Assembly: GCA_008690995.1 (NCBI GenBank)
Contig: VRMN01000001.1
Location: 4,402,001-4,466,000 of the forward strand
DNA length: 64,000 nt
DNA from: Porphyridium purpureum
Lineage: Eukaryota > Rhodophyta > Bangiophyceae > Porphyridiales > Porphyridiaceae
Reading direction: 5' to 3'
The position numbers were made by a program, and so were the translations under genes. Shown one piece after another: positions 53,388 through 63,686 of this stretch. The notes beneath the pieces were generated by a model. That model did no database searches, was not told the DNA's origin, and was given only the letters and a program-made list of their open reading frames with translations. Numbering within the stretch: the stretch's first letter is position 1; every line of letters starts with the position of its first letter.

Positions 53388-56300
53388 ATGTTGCATTTGC
53401 GCTTCCGCGTCCATTTCGTGGGCGACCCGGGCGAACACCGGGTGCCGCCTTTGCTGACGCGCGCCGAAACGGTGTGTGCGCCGCCGCCTGTACAAGTGGC
53501 GGTGTTGGGTTCGCGGCCCGAACTGGGCGGTGGAGATATTGACTGCGCGCCGCGGTTGCGCCGCATGCCGGTCATGTGGGCGCCCACCATGTGGGAGTGC
53601 GTGGTGTTTCTGAGCGACACAAGGCGTGTCGACGCGCACGCACTCGAAGATCATCATCGGATAAAGGCTTCCACGTCACTTGGCCCCGCATTGAGCGCGG
53701 GACAGCAACTGGACTACAGATACGTCCCGCTTTTCTATGGATACACGCTCGAAAGGTACCGGCAGCTCTGCTACCCGCACGATTCGGAGATTGATGTGCT
53801 GAGCCGCTTTGGCATGAAGTGGCGCATCGACTATCCGCGCTCGCTTATCATCAGCAGAGATCATATTGAGAGCCAATCTATAACCATTAACGACCACTTC
53901 CAGCGCGCGCGCGTCCGCATTTCGATGCGGCTTTTGAAGACATGGGGGTTCGACGCGACACTGAAGTGCAGAGTACCGGGCCACGTAGATGAGACTTCCG
54001 CGCTCGAAGCAGACAATAATGACAATGCCGTGCAGGTCTGTGAACTAGTAATTTCGCGCGAGAGCGTCGTGGTTTCGGTACCCATGACCGAAGAAGGGGC
54101 GCAGATTTTACTCCCTTTAGTGGCTCAGGACGTCGCGGGTCTTCCAAGCGCGCAACAAAGCGCACGAATGAATCATGTGCAGCAGAAGCCGTGGGCGTCA
54201 GACTCTGAGCCCGTACTATTTGTGTGTGAGCCTGTGCGGCTCCGCGGCATTTACATCGATAGCGGCGTCCCCGCGCTGGTGCGCTTGCGTTGCAACGCGT
54301 GCCGAAGCACGGGCAAACGACAAAGTAGCGCGGACGCGATACCGGGTTCCCCAATCTCCGAGCGCGAGGTCACGCTGACCCTTGACGAGAATATTGAGCT
54401 GGTTGTACCTTCCTTAAACAAGGAAGCTCCAGGAATGGCACCGTCCACACCGAGTAAGTCGAGCCAGCCGGCGCTCGGATCAATACACTCACTACCACCG
54501 TCGCGACTACCATCGTCGCCGCCGGAAGACACAGTGAACGTACTTCTCGATGGGCTGCGCAATCAAAGTGGGCGCGACAAACAGCTTTCAGCGGAGCGCG
54601 AGAGGTACCGCCGCGACCTCCAGCGACAGAATGCTAGTGTTAAGGAATTGCTGGTCAAGGTTGTGCAGATTCAGGAGGCTTACGATGCGGTTATCGAGGA
54701 AAAGCTCAAGTGCGAGCGCAGGCTTGAAGACGAGCTTGCGCTCATTCGCGTGGCATTTGAAATGCAAAAGAGCCAAGAGAATGACCGGCGGGCGCTTGAG
54801 GTTCAGCGGGGCGAAGAGACGCAAACGGTGCTCGACAGGTGTCAGAGTCAGCAGGATCAGTTTATGGCTGCATCCGCCGATTTTGAAAGGCGCTTGAATG
54901 ATGCAATAAGCAGAAGCGATGAGTATCGTGAGGCTCTGGATCAGAGCAAGTGCACTATCGCTAACCTGCAGGCCGAAAAGAAATTGCTGGAAGAAATTGT
55001 CGCCAGGACGGCTGAAGAGATCCGCGTGCTAGGAAGAGAGCATGAGACTTTGCTCTCTGGACGCAAGAGCTCCGAAGAAGCACTCGACCAGTTGCAAAAT
55101 CTACGGCGTGAACTAGAAGCGGCGCAGCGCATCGCGAACGAAAAGCAGATACAGCTCGAAGAGCGTCAAATTGAGCTTTTCAAGCTAAAAGCTGAAATCC
55201 AGGGCGTGAACAACGACGCCGTACAGATGCGAAATGAGCAGGCTGGAGCAGACTTAGAAGCGTCCGTGTGGACGGAAAACCTTCAAATTGCCAAGGCACG
55301 CTTAAGGCATCTGGAGTCGGAGCTACCGGAAAAGCAACGAGAAATCGATCGACTTGCGGAAAGCTTGGATGAGCACAAGGCTATTATCAAACGCCTCGAG
55401 CATTGCCAAGACGAGGACAATGCAAGTACGACGGAATTGAAGGCTAGACTTGCACAAAGTGAACTGCAGCTACTTGAACTTGCGGTTAAAGTGGAGGCTA
55501 AAACCCAGCAGCTTGCTGACTGTGAGAGGAGCACGTGCGAACTGCGCGCCAAGAATCGGCACCTGGAGGAGCAGATTGCAGCACTTGAGTCGCGGCATGG
55601 GGAGGAAGCCGAAGTGAACCGGCGAGATACAGAGGCTGTGCGTGTTCAGCTGCTGGCCGCGCTGGAGGCGGCAGCACATGAGTGCACTGGCATTCAGAAA
55701 GAGGCCGACACAAAAGAGCGCGAGCTACGTCTGCAACTTGAGCATGTCACCACGAAACACAGCAACCTCGAAGCGCGTTTCGTGCAAGAGGATGATCGCG
55801 CGACCGAACTCGAAAAAACGCTGGCAAGCGTGCGTGAAGGTGCAGAGAGGAGCGCGCGCGAGCTCGCAGAGTTGGTGGGCGAGCGCGACGCGTTGATTGC
55901 TGAGCAGTGCGCAATGCGTGAGAGCATGCAACAACTCACTGACGATGTCGTGGCACTAAAGAAGCAGCTCGACAGTGCTCAGATCGAGCACTGTATTGCT
56001 ATGGAATCGCTTGTCGGGGCAAAGCAGATGGAGCAAGACGAATTACAGCACGAAATCAAAGCGATGCAAGAAAAAGCAGCCGCGCGCGATGTGGCCCTTG
56101 AATCGCTTGAACTGCAGCTGCAAACGCGTGATGACGACTGCACCCTGCTGGAACAGAGGGTGCGTGACAAGGAAATTGCCCTTCAATCGGCTCTGGATGA
56201 GCTCCTCACTTGCCGCGAAGCAGACGCCGGAGTACGCTGTGAGTGTCAGGCCCTGCGGTCGCGCGTCAGAAGCATGGAATGTGTGATTGTAGACCTGGAG

Positions 56301-57116
56301 ACGAGCAAACTGGCCATGCAGGCTGAACTTGTCCGCACGGATAAGATCAAAGAAGCAGTGGAAGCACAGGGCCTGGCGTCTTTGCGCGAAGTACGTGCCG
56401 AGCTCTCCCAATCACACGATGCGCGTAAACATGCTGAAACAGCGCAGACGATGCTGGCGCACAAGCTCGAGGAGCTTGAGCGTAGCTGCTCTGATTGCGT
56501 CAAGTGCAGCACCAACTCGAGTCGCGACCCTCGTCCTGTAGCAGGCTGTGATCAGCATAATGAGCTGCAGAATGATAATGAGGTCCGGTTGAGCGATTTA
56601 ATGGAGGTGATGAGCGGCCTGAGCCGGGGAGTGGATACCATCAGGACGGTTCTAGACGGATTGTCAAAGGAAGACACAGGTGCGAAAGGAGAGCTTCCAC
56701 AGTGGTGCAGCACGTCCACATTGGCCGATCTCGAGCGCCTCCAGGACGATCTCTCGATTGCAAGCGGCCAGTTCACGCTCCTAAACATGGACACGCTCAT
56801 GCAGGCCATGGAAGTCTCGGGCGCGGCCGCGAACCAGTCTCGGCACCGCAGTTCCAACCAAGGGCTCCGTACCATCGACGCCGACACATTTTCCAACGGG
56901 GTCAATGATGACCCACGACACGAGCTAGAGCGCCTGCGTTCGCAGCTTCGCGCCGCGCAACGTCAGAATCGTCGTCTCAGCTCGATGATCGCGGAATCAC
57001 ACGGCACATACGCGGCCACGGCGGCCAATGCTGTCGCCTTCAGCGCGCAGGCACGAAACCTGGCGGCCATACTTCTGGAGAACGGCGGTCAACTAGGCTC
57101 CGCCATGGAAAGCTAG
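53388..57116 (+). CDS. CBM20 starch-binding protein with very long coiled coil
   Basis: 1242 aa from the ATG at 53388. The first about 110 residues fit a CBM20 module: LRFRVHFVGDPGEH, VAVLGSRPELGGGD, MWECVVFLSD, and LDYRYVPLF (the vGs.peLG, W and Y+Y strands typical of the family). A 230-residue region without known domain follows, then about 750 residues of nearly unbroken coiled coil (Glu/Gln/Arg/Leu/Ala; for example LEQRVRDKEIALQSALDEL). The C terminus (about 1040-1242) is less regular and has a final short coil (LERLRSQLRAAQRQNRRL). There is no catalytic domain or transit peptide. A cytosolic scaffold on floridean starch granules, comparable in design to plant PTST proteins (coiled coil plus CBM48), is inferred. 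Confidence 0.72.
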   Translation: MLHLRFRVHFVGDPGEHRVPPLLTRAETVCAPPPVQVAVLGSRPELGGGDIDCAPRLRRMPVMWAPTMWECVVFLSDTRRVDAHALEDHHRIKASTSLGPALSAGQQLDYRYVPLFYGYTLERYRQLCYPHDSEIDVLSRFGMKWRIDYPRSLIISRDHIESQSITINDHFQRARVRISMRLLKTWGFDATLKCRVPGHVDETSALEADNNDNAVQVCELVISRESVVVSVPMTEEGAQILLPLVAQDVAGLPSAQQSARMNHVQQKPWASDSEPVLFVCEPVRLRGIYIDSGVPALVRLRCNACRSTGKRQSSADAIPGSPISEREVTLTLDENIELVVPSLNKEAPGMAPSTPSKSSQPALGSIHSLPPSRLPSSPPEDTVNVLLDGLRNQSGRDKQLSAERERYRRDLQRQNASVKELLVKVVQIQEAYDAVIEEKLKCERRLEDELALIRVAFEMQKSQENDRRALEVQRGEETQTVLDRCQSQQDQFMAASADFERRLNDAISRSDEYREALDQSKCTIANLQAEKKLLEEIVARTAEEIRVLGREHETLLSGRKSSEEALDQLQNLRRELEAAQRIANEKQIQLEERQIELFKLKAEIQGVNNDAVQMRNEQAGADLEASVWTENLQIAKARLRHLESELPEKQREIDRLAESLDEHKAIIKRLEHCQDEDNASTTELKARLAQSELQLLELAVKVEAKTQQLADCERSTCELRAKNRHLEEQIAALESRHGEEAEVNRRDTEAVRVQLLAALEAAAHECTGIQKEADTKERELRLQLEHVTTKHSNLEARFVQEDDRATELEKTLASVREGAERSARELAELVGERDALIAEQCAMRESMQQLTDDVVALKKQLDSAQIEHCIAMESLVGAKQMEQDELQHEIKAMQEKAAARDVALESLELQLQTRDDDCTLLEQRVRDKEIALQSALDELLTCREADAGVRCECQALRSRVRSMECVIVDLETSKLAMQAELVRTDKIKEAVEAQGLASLREVRAELSQSHDARKHAETAQTMLAHKLEELERSCSDCVKCSTNSSRDPRPVAGCDQHNELQNDNEVRLSDLMEVMSGLSRGVDTIRTVLDGLSKEDTGAKGELPQWCSTSTLADLERLQDDLSIASGQFTLLNMDTLMQAMEVSGAAANQSRHRSSNQGLRTIDADTFSNGVNDDPRHELERLRSQLRAAQRQNRRLSSMIAESHGTYAATAANAVAFSAQARNLAAILLENGGQLGSAMES

Positions 57117-59640
57117 ATCGGTACCTGCCTGTCTGTTTGGGGTAAAGGAGAAAAGAAATAGTAGGTATCACGTTAGCATCCTGTATACCTTTCTGCAAAA
57201 CGACTCTCTTCCAAATCTGCTTCCATCATCTGATGCTTCGCGATCATCTTCGATCAGTTCTTCGGTCAATTCTGTACATCACACATCCGCTCGAACGGCG
57301 AATTATAGGCAAGAAGTTCAGAAGTATCCATTTGGTTTTTTTGCTTCCATCCTGAAGAAATCACCAAGCATCATGCGATGTCTGGCGGGCTGATCCCACC
57401 GAGCCATCTGCCACCGATTTGAGCGATAGAGTATTTCCCTTACCTTTTCCTTGCCCGTACGCCCGTGACGAAAGGGTCTTCCTGTTCCAAGTTGTCTCCT
57501 CCGCAACGACCCAACGCACGTCTCCTGCCGGCGCGCAACACCGCCGCCGCTCTCGAGCCGGCGAGCGAGCACGCGCGTTCCAGGCGTAGTGAAAGAACCC
57601 CACGGCAGCAGTACAGTCCAACTGTACCGTCCCCGTGAATTCGGAATTCGGCGGTTTTTTGATGCACGCCCTCTTTGCAATTGAGCGCCGCCAAACTGCT
57701 GGCGTCGCGCGATCGTGACCATTTCGCTGTCACGCCAGGTGTGACAAAACGAAAAACGCCGGCTCGTGTCCCAGCGTCTAGCGCTGATCCAGCGCAAATT
57801 CAGTACGCGACATACCGCCCTGCGGCAACTTTCATCTTTCGGCCTTGCTCATGCCGTACACCCAGATCGGCGTCACGTGTCTCGCTCCCGAGTTTGGCAA
57901 ACGATGCAGCATTCGACCGCACGCAGACTCTACCAGCTTGAAATCGGTGTCGTGCGCTCGAAATCGCAGCTCCACTGGCGTCGCTAACGCCGCTCCAAGT
58001 CCGTCCCTCCTGGGCTCGGTGGTCACGTCTTCCTCGACGCGGTGCGCCCATGCACCATCGGCTGGCGCAGCGCTGAGCTCGCGGGAACAGCTTGCGGCTT
58101 CAATCGCGAAAAGATGACACTCTCGTCGTGCGAATGAGACGTGGCGCACGCCCCACCTAACTTCCGGCTCACGTCAAGTTGCTTCCTCGACGGATTCGGC
58201 TCCCCTCGGAATTCCACAGACGACGACGCTTCGACATCAAGCGGACGTGCACGATGACACGCGTTCGCATCATCTTGCATCCAAGCTATCGCAGTCTTCC
58301 CTTGCTCCCAATCAATCCTTCTCAGCGATATGCTGACATGGCTCCTTAGTCAGCGGCGTGCAGCCGTTTTTTCCCCCTTCTCTTCCTCCCCGCAAACACA
58401 AAAGTGGCACCCTCACGACCGCCGCATCGAGTTGTGTTGTGATCACGAATCTCACAGCCCGGTGCGTGGAGCTTGATGACAACGGTAGATGTCCGTCTCA
58501 GTTGCCAATCCTCCCCGCTCCTCCCTTCGACACATTGCGCACTGCTGACGCAGCAGTTTGCTGCCTCCGCCTTGCGCCATCCCTCGACGAGCGTTGGCTC
58601 CTCAAGTCACCATCGCTCCGCATCGCGGCCCTTGCATTCCGTCACTTGGTACGTTCTGCCCGCTCACCTTGATTACACATGCACCAGCTATTGCGTGCCG
58701 CCCCGTGCGCTTCTTCCACTGCCCATTGTCCTTCACACCCCCTGATCAAGCACCAGGCCGCGCGTTAAGTTAGAGAACAAAAACGAGGCTGCGCTTTGTG
58801 GTGAAACGGTGCCGATTGAGTAGGACCGAAGCTCAAATAAAACCCACGCAACATCAACCACCACAACCCCCCGCGCTGTTTTTTTTTGTTTTTGTTTTTG
58901 TTTTTTTTAGCCTTGAGGCATTGAACACCCACTTGAACGATACGCACTTGATTATTGATTTTTGCGCTTTTGAAATTCAGGGTGTGTGATATTCTGGGAC
59001 GTGTGGGCTCTCGATCGAAATCAAAATCACACGTGTAGGGCGTTGATGTGTGTTCGCAGAACAAACGGAAATGCGTGTGGGTACGCAACAACTGGGCGCG
59101 CACGCATAGAGACCGACGCAAGCCACGCGATCATAGCATGTCATTATCACCGTTTGAAATAAATCCGACAAGGACTCGGACACGGTTGCATTGACGTTTT
59201 TTTTTTGGGTTTTGGTTCTTCTTTGTGTGTAAAGGCTGAGGCAGGGTCAAGGTGATGTACGGTTAGATACGATGCACACCAGGAGCGAACGAGTGCAACC
59301 CAGCACCGCAATAGCACCACGCAAGCACGGAAAGGATAGGACGCTTGTATGACTTGCGCGAGTGTGGAAGAGGACGGCTTGGGTGCGACGCGCGTACGTG
59401 GCAAGAGAAGCGAGGGGTACTTAATGCGGAGCAAGGCGCGACGGGTTGCCGACACTCACAGCACGCCACGCGGACAAGCAGCAAGCACAAGGGAAGAAGC
59501 AGCGATCGAGTCTGGCTGATAGGGGGCTGCCGAAAGGGTGAACGAGGGATCCAAGGAGGAGAGACGTGATCTGCTGGAAAGCCGTGTGGTTATCGTGTTG
59601 CGCACTGGTCTTCGTTTTCTGGAAAGCAGCATCGAGTGAC
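57117..59640. other. 2.5 kb gap upstream of zinc-finger gene
   Basis: No recognisable gene on either strand. Contents: a perfect inverted GTAC pair at 57611-57627; short overlapping frames of GC-rich non-coding type; homopolymer-like T tracts interrupted by G (58879-58908, and 59197-59206 on the plus strand). The region probably holds the 3' end of the CBM20 transcript and an unusually long upstream region of the zinc-finger gene. An unannotated non-coding RNA cannot be excluded. Confidence 0.4.
57611..57627. promoter_or_regulatory. Inverted GTAC pair, perfect 7-bp arms, 3-bp spacer
   Basis: GTACAGT and ACTGTAC around CCA. It is about 2 kb upstream of the zinc-finger ATG and 500 bp after the CBM20 stop, with no called gene nearby, so it may mark an unrecognised transcript. 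Confidence 0.4.
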
Positions 59641-60384
59641 ATGGAGGACGGAAATTTTATCGCGATGTTTGAACCGACCTTCTTCGAGGAACTGCCGCCA
59701 CTGGATATTCTATTTGTCGAGGATGGCGTCGAGCATTCACTGGCATCCACCGAGAGTCAAGGGTTCATGGAAGAGTACACCGATGAGCACGTGAGCTTGG
59801 GCGACGGCTCAGACGCGACGTCCGCGTTTTATGATTTGGGCAGATCTCACATCCAGCTGTCTGAGGCCACCACGCTCAGCGAGATTAGCTCGGGCTCGTG
59901 GACGGTGGACAACGGCAAGGGTCCAGTTGCACCGCTCAAGGCAACCAAGGGCAAAATCGCAAAGAAGCCGGCAGCTCCGCGTGCGCCAAAGAAGGGCGTG
60001 ACGCCAAAGGCGGCCGCTGCTTCTGTTGCTGACGCGGGAGCGAACAAGTCGGCGCCCAGCTCGCCGATCAGCGTGGCGTCGAACCACGGCAAAAATCTGA
60101 ACAGCATGGATGAGGACGACGACGAAGAAGAGATTGAAGTTGGAGAGGGTGCAGTACGCCACTCCATTCATCAATGTACTATTGACGGATGCGGCAAGTT
60201 TTTCTCCCGACGACACAACCTCAAAGTGCATATGCGCAGGCACACCGGCGAGACACCGTACTCTTGCCCGCACGAAGGCTGTGACAAGCAGTTCAAGTGG
60301 AAGAGCTCCATGAAGTATCATGATCGCCTGCACAAGAAGCAAGCAGGCCTGCTCGCCATCCCAACAACAGGCGAGGCCGTGTGA
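59641..60384 (+). CDS. C2H2 zinc-finger transcription factor
   Basis: 247 aa from the ATG at 59641 (MEDGNFIAMFEPTFFEELPP). The N-terminal 60 residues are acidic and aromatic/hydrophobic and may be an activation domain. A Lys/Ala/Pro-rich middle (about 100-140) and an acidic run (DEDDDEEEIEVGEG) follow. Two tandem C2H2 fingers lie near the C terminus: CTIDGCGKFFSRRHNLKVHMRRH and, after the TGETPYS linker, CPHEGCDKQFKWKSSMKYHDRLH. Both have the complete Cys2His2 set with a C-x4-C spacing. An upstream in-frame ATG (59566) would add a hydrophobic, signal-peptide-like 25 residues, unsuitable for a nuclear factor, so it is not used. DNA target unknown. Confidence 0.85.
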   Translation: MEDGNFIAMFEPTFFEELPPLDILFVEDGVEHSLASTESQGFMEEYTDEHVSLGDGSDATSAFYDLGRSHIQLSEATTLSEISSGSWTVDNGKGPVAPLKATKGKIAKKPAAPRAPKKGVTPKAAAASVADAGANKSAPSSPISVASNHGKNLNSMDEDDDEEEIEVGEGAVRHSIHQCTIDGCGKFFSRRHNLKVHMRRHTGETPYSCPHEGCDKQFKWKSSMKYHDRLHKKQAGLLAIPTTGEAV

Positions 60385-60782
60385 GCCGCGAAGACAGACG
60401 TATGACAGAAAGAACATCGGAATGTGCGAGTGTACATGTGAACGAGAGAACTGGACAGGAATTTTCTTCGGACATCGAAGAGCCAGAGTAGACGTTGGGA
60501 ACGAGTCCGTTTGCCACTACAGTGCATGTTTTTCGGCCTTGGTCGCAGAGCGCTCTCCTCCGAGTCGGAGAGGCGCACAAACGAGTTTCTTGCTGATCTG
60601 CACGTCGGAAGCCTGTGGCCGCTGCGTATTTGACTGTAACTGGAATCTATTTTTATAAAAGCTTTAACTTGAGAAGCAGGCTATTTTTAACTGTGCGCTT
60701 CGCACAAACCGATGCGCAGCGCGCCCCTGAAGTACAGTGAACTGTGCTTGTCGGTCTGGTGGCGGACCGGACCACGAGGCCG
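60385..60782. other. 398 bp between convergent genes
   Basis: The 3' regions of the zinc-finger and GCFC genes. AAGTACAGTGAACTG at 60730-60744 is a GTAC element in an unusual place, as no gene start is near. Otherwise nothing recognised. Confidence 0.4.
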
Positions 60783-62978
60783 CTACGAGACACGTTTTAG
60801 AATCTCGCTCAGTTTCTGCACAGCCGGCGGCGCCGACAGAGCGCCAGACGTCTCGCATGGATGGCCATGCCCGCTGATGCTGCGATCCCATGCAGCGCAC
60901 GTTGTCCGAACCGCCGACCAGTATGGAGCGCCAGACTGGGGCCACAAGGAGATGAGACCGCGTACGATCACCGCGTGCAGGCACTCGAGTCGATATTCCT
61001 GGGCTCCAAACTCGTCCCGCATTAGTAATGGAAGCATGCCCTGGGCCACGCCGCGCTCGGCCACTGCGCGGCTGAGGCGCGAGTCATAAGCAGTTAGGCT
61101 GAGCGACAGAAAGTGCAAGTGCAAATACCCGCCCACGCGTGATGCGAGCACGACGGCCTTGGACACGTTCCAGAATGCCGCATGTACAAACAGCGGGCTA
61201 GGAACAAAACTATCGCTGTCCATGCACTCCCGCACGCGCCGCGCAAAATCTTCAAACAGGCTTTCGACACTTTCGCACACGACGTCATAGATCATCCTGA
61301 GTGTCTCGCGGCATTCCGAAGTGGCACCCGACGCGACGAGTGCGTGCAACCACGGCCGCACAAGTTCCAGCTCATTGATCAGGCGATCAACGTCTCGCTT
61401 GCTCGCCCAATTGATTTGAATCATGAGCGAGCAGAATTTGCCAAGCAAAGAGGAGCCTGACAAAATGCGACCCAGCAGCAATTGCACGCGCTGCTTGGCA
61501 TTTAGACCCTGCTCCCGTTCTTGAGCCTCGCAGAAATGCATCAGCGAGGTTAGTGTCGTGGACTTTGAGAAACTGCTCTCTATTGGGTTCCAGGAGAATG
61601 CATCAAACGAGGCGAAGACTTTGCCAACTATGACGAGCGCCGAATCACCACATGCAGCGTCATAATCATCCGGCAGACGCGCCTTCCATCTCTCAAACTC
61701 ATCCAAAATTTGACGAAAGTCCTCGTGCTCCTCCGACACGTCTGATGCCTTTTTGCGTCGCGACTTCTCTTTGCAAGCGTAGGGCACGGCAATTTCATTT
61801 TCCAAGTCGGAGTTGCTCCATTCACTCATAGACGGCGCCTCATCGGTGAGAGAGCGATGTCTTCCTGTGGGGAGCGCACACCTTAACGCCCAGTACCTGT
61901 ACGTACTTTGCAACCTATCCGCATGGACAACTTTTTCGTCGCCCACCATTGTGTGTTGGTCGGCAAAAGCAGCGACGATTTCCGCCTTGAAGGGTGCATC
62001 CCAGGATGCCAAAGCCGCCTCACGCAGCCACATGGCCCGGGTGAGATACTTCTGCTTTCTTCGCAAGCGGCATACGCGTTCGAAGTCGGAAAGGTGTTGA
62101 GGCATTTCATTCTGCACACGCGTGCGCTTGCGGCCCTCGGCTTCCGATATCGCCGCAAGGTACGGTCTCCATGTATGCTCGTACCACTCTGCGCGCTCGC
62201 GCTCCGCATTCACTCGTAAGTCATGGGCCGCTCTTGCGCTGGTCTGCTCCCTGATCTGCACCTTGCAGTCACGCTCCACCTTCTGAGCGTGGTCGATTTG
62301 GGTACGCAACTTTTCACTCAAAGCTGTAGCTGCGCGCAGGCACGCATCCAGGAGCTGCTGACGTCTTCCTTCAAACGACTCTTCTACGCCCGGCGCTATT
62401 GCCAAGCAGTCTCTTTGAAAAGGCTGGAGGTCTGCACGGATGCTGCGTTGCGCCTCTGTCTCTGCTTCTCGCTCTCGGCCTGCGCGACGCATGAGTTCGA
62501 GCTCCCATTCGCGTGTGCCAGACACGTCTGAATCCGACTCTTCGTGTTCTGGTTCATGCCTCTGCTGCATGAAGACGTTATCTACCGCAGTGCCGGTCCT
62601 CTCTTTGCCGATCAAGTTAGTCCTGTCGGTCTGATCGCTGGATTCCACGCCGCGAGCTTTCGCCCACCCCACCGACCTGCCGCCGCCAATTCCATGCACG
62701 TCTTTCTTGTGCTGAAAGTCGTGCTGCTGCTCGAATGCAACCCACTTGGCACGCCGCCTTTCCAGTCGGCTCTGCACCGGTAAAGACATGTCGTCTCTGC
62801 TATGGTCGTCAGCGTTCAAGCGGTCCCGCACCGTGTGAACAGCATCGTTGGATGGTGACGGACTTCGTGTCCCTGTCTCCGACACGGAATCTTCGTCCGA
62901 GTCATTCAGCGTGGGACGCCGCGCCTTGCGAGACGCGCGGCTCGCCAAAGATTTACCATTGAAGGTGCGTTTTCTCAT
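60783..62978 (-). CDS. GCFC/PAXBP1-type splicing factor
   Basis: 731 aa from the ATG at 62978 (MRKRTFNGKSL). The N terminus is Arg/Ser/Asp-rich (RKARRPTLNDSDEDSVSE), as in PAXBP1/ILP1. The central TREWELELMRRA segment corresponds to the conserved WE.EL...G helix of the family, followed by coiled coil. The C-terminal 300 residues fit the GCF C domain: FERWKARLPDDYDAACGDSA, VFASFDAFSWNPIE, and downstream helical repeats. Human PAXBP1 and GCFC2 and plant ILP1 take part in spliceosome disassembly or lariat turnover and were formerly described as transcription factors. Similarity is low outside these blocks. Its start is 101 bp from the divergent DTD1 start. Confidence 0.75.
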   Translation of the reverse strand: MRKRTFNGKSLASRASRKARRPTLNDSDEDSVSETGTRSPSPSNDAVHTVRDRLNADDHSRDDMSLPVQSRLERRRAKWVAFEQQHDFQHKKDVHGIGGGRSVGWAKARGVESSDQTDRTNLIGKERTGTAVDNVFMQQRHEPEHEESDSDVSGTREWELELMRRAGREREAETEAQRSIRADLQPFQRDCLAIAPGVEESFEGRRQQLLDACLRAATALSEKLRTQIDHAQKVERDCKVQIREQTSARAAHDLRVNAERERAEWYEHTWRPYLAAISEAEGRKRTRVQNEMPQHLSDFERVCRLRRKQKYLTRAMWLREAALASWDAPFKAEIVAAFADQHTMVGDEKVVHADRLQSTYRYWALRCALPTGRHRSLTDEAPSMSEWSNSDLENEIAVPYACKEKSRRKKASDVSEEHEDFRQILDEFERWKARLPDDYDAACGDSALVIVGKVFASFDAFSWNPIESSFSKSTTLTSLMHFCEAQEREQGLNAKQRVQLLLGRILSGSSLLGKFCSLMIQINWASKRDVDRLINELELVRPWLHALVASGATSECRETLRMIYDVVCESVESLFEDFARRVRECMDSDSFVPSPLFVHAAFWNVSKAVVLASRVGGYLHLHFLSLSLTAYDSRLSRAVAERGVAQGMLPLLMRDEFGAQEYRLECLHAVIVRGLISLWPQSGAPYWSAVRTTCAAWDRSISGHGHPCETSGALSAPPAVQKLSEILKRVS

Positions 62979-63079
62979 CGGCAAACATGTGAATCAAGCC
63001 TTCTCATTCTGTCGCTCAAGTCTCGGGCTTTCCCTCGAAGTGGACGCGGAAAGGCAACCTGCAGGCCGGAATACAGGAA

Positions 63080-63631
63080 ATGCGCCTGGTCGTTCAGCGC
63101 GTGGCGCAGGCGAGCGTCACGTGTCATAATGTGGCGTCGGGGGCTGGCAGTGGCGGCAGTGGTGGCGGGAGAACAGAGAGTATTGCGCACGGCGTGATGT
63201 GCCTAGTCGGCATTGAGAAGGAGGACACTCAAGAAGACGCGGCTTTCTGCGCACAGCGGCTGCTGCAGCTGCGTCTCTTCCACCACAGCGAGCCACAAGC
63301 GCCATCGGTCGACACCGACGTCGGCGACAGCGATGGTGGCGGATCGCCTGTGCGATGGGTAGGCCGGATTGAGGACGTGGAAGGCGAGATACTGTTTGTG
63401 TCACAATTTACGCTGCATGCCGTGTACAAGGGCGGGAGGCCGTCTTTCCACCGAGCCATGCCACCGGCGCAGAGCGAGGCGTTCTTCTACGACTTTGTTG
63501 AGTCTGTCCGTGCAGCGTACGTGCCGCAACGCGTCAAGTGTTGTGTGTTTGGCTCATACATGAACGTGAGCCTTGTGAACAGCGGTCCCGTTACAATGAT
63601 CATTGACTCCAGGAACCCGAAAGGCGGCTAA
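63080..63631 (+). CDS. DTD1: D-aminoacyl-tRNA deacylase DTD1
   Basis: 183 aa. A proofreading enzyme that hydrolyses D-aminoacyl-tRNAs (and Gly-tRNA-Ala) after mischarging. The start MRLVVQRVAQASVT is the canonical DTD N terminus. The two active-site motifs are present: SQFTL (in ILFVSQFTLHAVYK) and the cross-subunit Gly-cisPro motif NSGPVT (in SLVNSGPVTMIIDS). FHRAMPP and FGSYMNV also fit the family. Compared with bacterial DTD (about 145 aa) it has two Gly/Ser/Asp-rich insertions (about residues 20-32 and 75-92), probably surface loops. No targeting peptide is seen, so it is cytosolic. Confidence 0.94.
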   Translation: MRLVVQRVAQASVTCHNVASGAGSGGSGGGRTESIAHGVMCLVGIEKEDTQEDAAFCAQRLLQLRLFHHSEPQAPSVDTDVGDSDGGGSPVRWVGRIEDVEGEILFVSQFTLHAVYKGGRPSFHRAMPPAQSEAFFYDFVESVRAAYVPQRVKCCVFGSYMNVSLVNSGPVTMIIDSRNPKGG

Positions 63632-63686
63632 TCCAATCTTGACCGTTATCTTCATAAAAGCAGACGTGAAAACTAAGCTGATCGGT

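Noticed and set aside
59566-59640. Signal-peptide-like start for the zinc-finger protein
   Set aside because: A secretory signal does not suit a nuclear C2H2 factor, and the next ATG begins an acidic domain typical of such proteins.
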